Below are positions 58,719-59,956 of a DNA stretch of 59,956 nucleotides, one piece after another. The notes under the pieces were generated by a model. It was not told the DNA's origin, did not search any database, and worked only from the letters and a program-made list of their open reading frames with translations. Location of the stretch: positions 1 through 59,956 of the forward strand of contig DATGMF010000069.1 in the NCBI GenBank assembly GCA_035293765.1, read 5' to 3'. This DNA is from DASRHT01 sp035293765 (GTDB taxonomy: Bacteria; Chloroflexota; Ktedonobacteria; Ktedonobacterales; Ktedonobacteraceae). Each line of letters opens with the position of its first letter. The first letter of the stretch is position 1. The position numbers and the translations under genes were made by a program.

Positions 58719-59120
58719 TACAAAATCGCTTGCATCATCGGCTGCGAGGGCTGCTGGGTTGTTGAGCATACGTGTGACCAGTCCCACCATATCGCTGGTG
58801 AACTTGGAATTGGCGACAACTTTCTGCGCGCCCGCCCGCAGTGCCCTGGCACGCGCCTCCAGATCCATATGCGAGCCAAAAGCCAGCACCGGGAAGCCAT
58901 ACGCTCTCGCCTCGCAGATCGCCGCTTCCCAATCAACTCCTTTGATCGCTGTATTAATGATGACCAGCGCAGGACGCTCATCTCCGCTTGCCATCAAGCG
59001 TTGCTCGAAGGCTGGCAGCGTACGGACCGTCGTGACCTCCATCTCGTGATGACGCAAGGTGTCGCGCATCTTTACCGAGAAAAAGAGGTCTTTTTCCAGG
59101 GCCAGAATCGCTATTGCCAT
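58713..59120 (-). CDS. Receiver-like domain without the phospho-acceptor Asp
   Basis: A 135-residue single domain with the CheY-like beta-alpha order: IAILALEKDLFFSVKMRDTLRHHE, then PALVIINTAIKGVDW, GFPVLAFGSHMDLEARARALRAGAQKVVANSKF. At the position of the phospho-Asp (between VII and TAI) there is Asn56, so it is probably not phosphorylated in the usual way. The Lys is replaced by Ala/Asn region (VVANSKF). A phosphorylation-independent signalling or partner-binding role is inferred. It starts 12 bases after the gene at 59132-59650, forming an operon. Confidence 0.8.
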   Translation of the reverse strand: MAIAILALEKDLFFSVKMRDTLRHHEMEVTTVRTLPAFEQRLMASGDERPALVIINTAIKGVDWEAAICEARAYGFPVLAFGSHMDLEARARALRAGAQKVVANSKFTSDMVGLVTRMLNNPAALAADDASDFVE

Positions 59121-59131
59121 AACATCTCCCG

Positions 59132-59650
59132 CTAATCTTCAGTGGGTTCGTAGACCGGACGACGGAAACGATCCCCCAGTTCCTGATTGATAATATCCAG
59201 GTTCATATAAAGGTCTGGCGGAAGGATATGGTGCGTCCCGTTGCAGTAAGGCTTATCACACTTTTTAGCGTGGCTGGTTTCAAAAACCAGGTTGCCATCT
59301 TTGACCGTCATCCAGATATGCTTGCGCGAGTAGCCATCGCCCCATTTCAAAAGCAGGCCATCTTTATACTCATCGAAGCGCCCCTGACCATACAGGTAGT
59401 CGCGGTTAAACAACTGTAGCACCTGGCGCACTTTGCTGGCATCAATAACCCTGGCCGTTTCGGGCGACATTTGCGTAGTTGCCTCCTGCGCCAGATCTTC
59501 CTGAGGGATATGCAGCTCGCGAGCAGAACCTGACTCCTCGCGGATCATCTGTTGTATCATCTGCCCCTCTTCGTCCGTCAGCCCATGCCCCTGTCCAAAA
59601 ATAGGGGTTTTGCGCGGTGGCCGTCTATTATCAGCATTGTTAGCGGGCAT
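59132..59650 (-). CDS. Unknown protein in operon with receiver-like gene
   Basis: A 172-residue protein I do not recognise. It has an acidic, Gln-rich N-terminus and a C-terminal half with LLKWGDGYSRKHIWMTVKDGNLVFETSHAKKCDKPYCNGTHHILPPDLYMNLD; the CDKPYCNGTHH stretch (Cys-x4-Cys-x3-HH) could bind a metal. No signal or membrane segment. I chose ATG 59650 because AAGGAGATA lies 5 bases before it. Shares an operon with the receiver-like gene. Confidence 0.65.
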   Translation of the reverse strand: MPANNADNRRPPRKTPIFGQGHGLTDEEGQMIQQMIREESGSARELHIPQEDLAQEATTQMSPETARVIDASKVRQVLQLFNRDYLYGQGRFDEYKDGLLLKWGDGYSRKHIWMTVKDGNLVFETSHAKKCDKPYCNGTHHILPPDLYMNLDIINQELGDRFRRPVYEPTED

Positions 59651-59936
59651 TCTGTATCTCCTTACCATCGTAAACCGCCGGAACTTGTCGTATCGACTCG
59701 ATTATATCACGTCCGATCTGGTGTAGGAAGCTTCACTATCCTATTCCCAGGGCTATTTAATTCTTCTTTTTTTGCCCCCTTCGGGGGCGAGGGAGGGGAA
59801 GAGTGAGCGGGGACACCCCCTTAGGCGTCAACTTAAAGAAAAAGTACCTGAACAATCGAAAAAACGAGGGAGGCAGAGTGCGATCTGCTACCGTAGAAGC
59901 ATGCACAAACCATGCCTTGACGGGAGGAACGACCTC

Positions 59937-59956
59937 ATGCCTCAACGAGATCAGCA
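59937..59956 (+). CDS. Start of a rightward gene, truncated by window edge
   Basis: ATG at 59937 is preceded by GGGAGGA with 8-base spacing, and begins MPQRDQ. Too short to identify. Confidence 0.5.

Noticed and set aside
59757..59945. Leftward 62-codon frame near the right edge
   Set aside because: Low-complexity Phe/Pro/Arg/Lys content arising from T-rich and C-rich DNA; no ribosome site.
1..59956. tRNA, rRNA genes or CRISPR arrays
   Set aside because: I looked for T-arm sequences, conserved rRNA segments and regularly spaced direct repeats and saw none; the only regular repeat (303 bases at 3.0-4.0 kb) is coding.

Overview
The window looks like a chromosomal segment of a spore-forming, filamentous Chloroflexota bacterium of the Ktedonobacteria type. 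This is inference from gene content: a Trp T-box leader, several winged-helix regulators, a serine/threonine kinase with WD40 repeats, a NACHT/HEAT giant protein, a secreted GH10 xylanase with a CBM2 domain, and short GTAGGGGC-type palindromic repeats scattered between genes. No rRNA, tRNA or CRISPR array is visible.

Layout. Positions 1-4.8 kb hold the 5' end of a Tat-exported protein (left edge), pheA, a zinc-ribbon mini-protein, an SCP2 protein, a protein built of three 101-residue repeats, and queD. Positions 4.8-15.9 kb are a minus-strand aromatic block, trpS-trpE-trpG-trpD-trpCF-trpB-(B3/B4 protein)-trpA-aroH-aroF, preceded by a consensus promoter and a Trp-specific T-box riboswitch with terminator. 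Palindromic repeats sit at several of its gene junctions and lengthen TrpA and TrpG. Positions 16-21 kb carry a LysM transglycosylase, a DtxR-type iron regulator beside an FTR1 iron permease with a promoter-embedded palindrome, an O-antigen-ligase-like membrane protein, and an autoregulated-looking PadR gene. Positions 22-26 kb carry a THUMP-type methyltransferase, a PHP phosphoesterase and an aminoglycoside-type kinase.

Positions 26.2-33.6 kb hold the most unusual locus: a 1777-residue membrane-anchored NACHT/HEAT/coiled-coil ATPase followed 72 bp later by a kinase/WD40 protein. Positions 33.8-37 kb encode secreted hydrolases (esterase, GH10 xylanase). Positions 37-47 kb are housekeeping and metal genes: a second TrpB (trpB2), a GNAT pair protein, a D-amino-acid oxidase, mntH with a convergent DtxR/MntR-like regulator, a DUF815 ATPase, a dienelactone hydrolase and moaC.

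Positions 47-50 kb look rearranged: a formyltransferase lacking its N-terminus abuts an ArsR-like gene lacking its N-terminus, the latter also has an in-frame amber stop, and a PEP-mutase-like gene is 5'-truncated. Positions 50-60 kb carry an MFS exporter with a divergent ArsR regulator, an M20 peptidase, an intracellular S8 protease, a HicAB pair whose toxin lacks the usual active-site His, an ErpA-type Fe-S carrier, a TnpB nuclease with a rearranged-looking RuvC site next to an unknown gene, and a receiver-like protein without its phospho-acceptor Asp.
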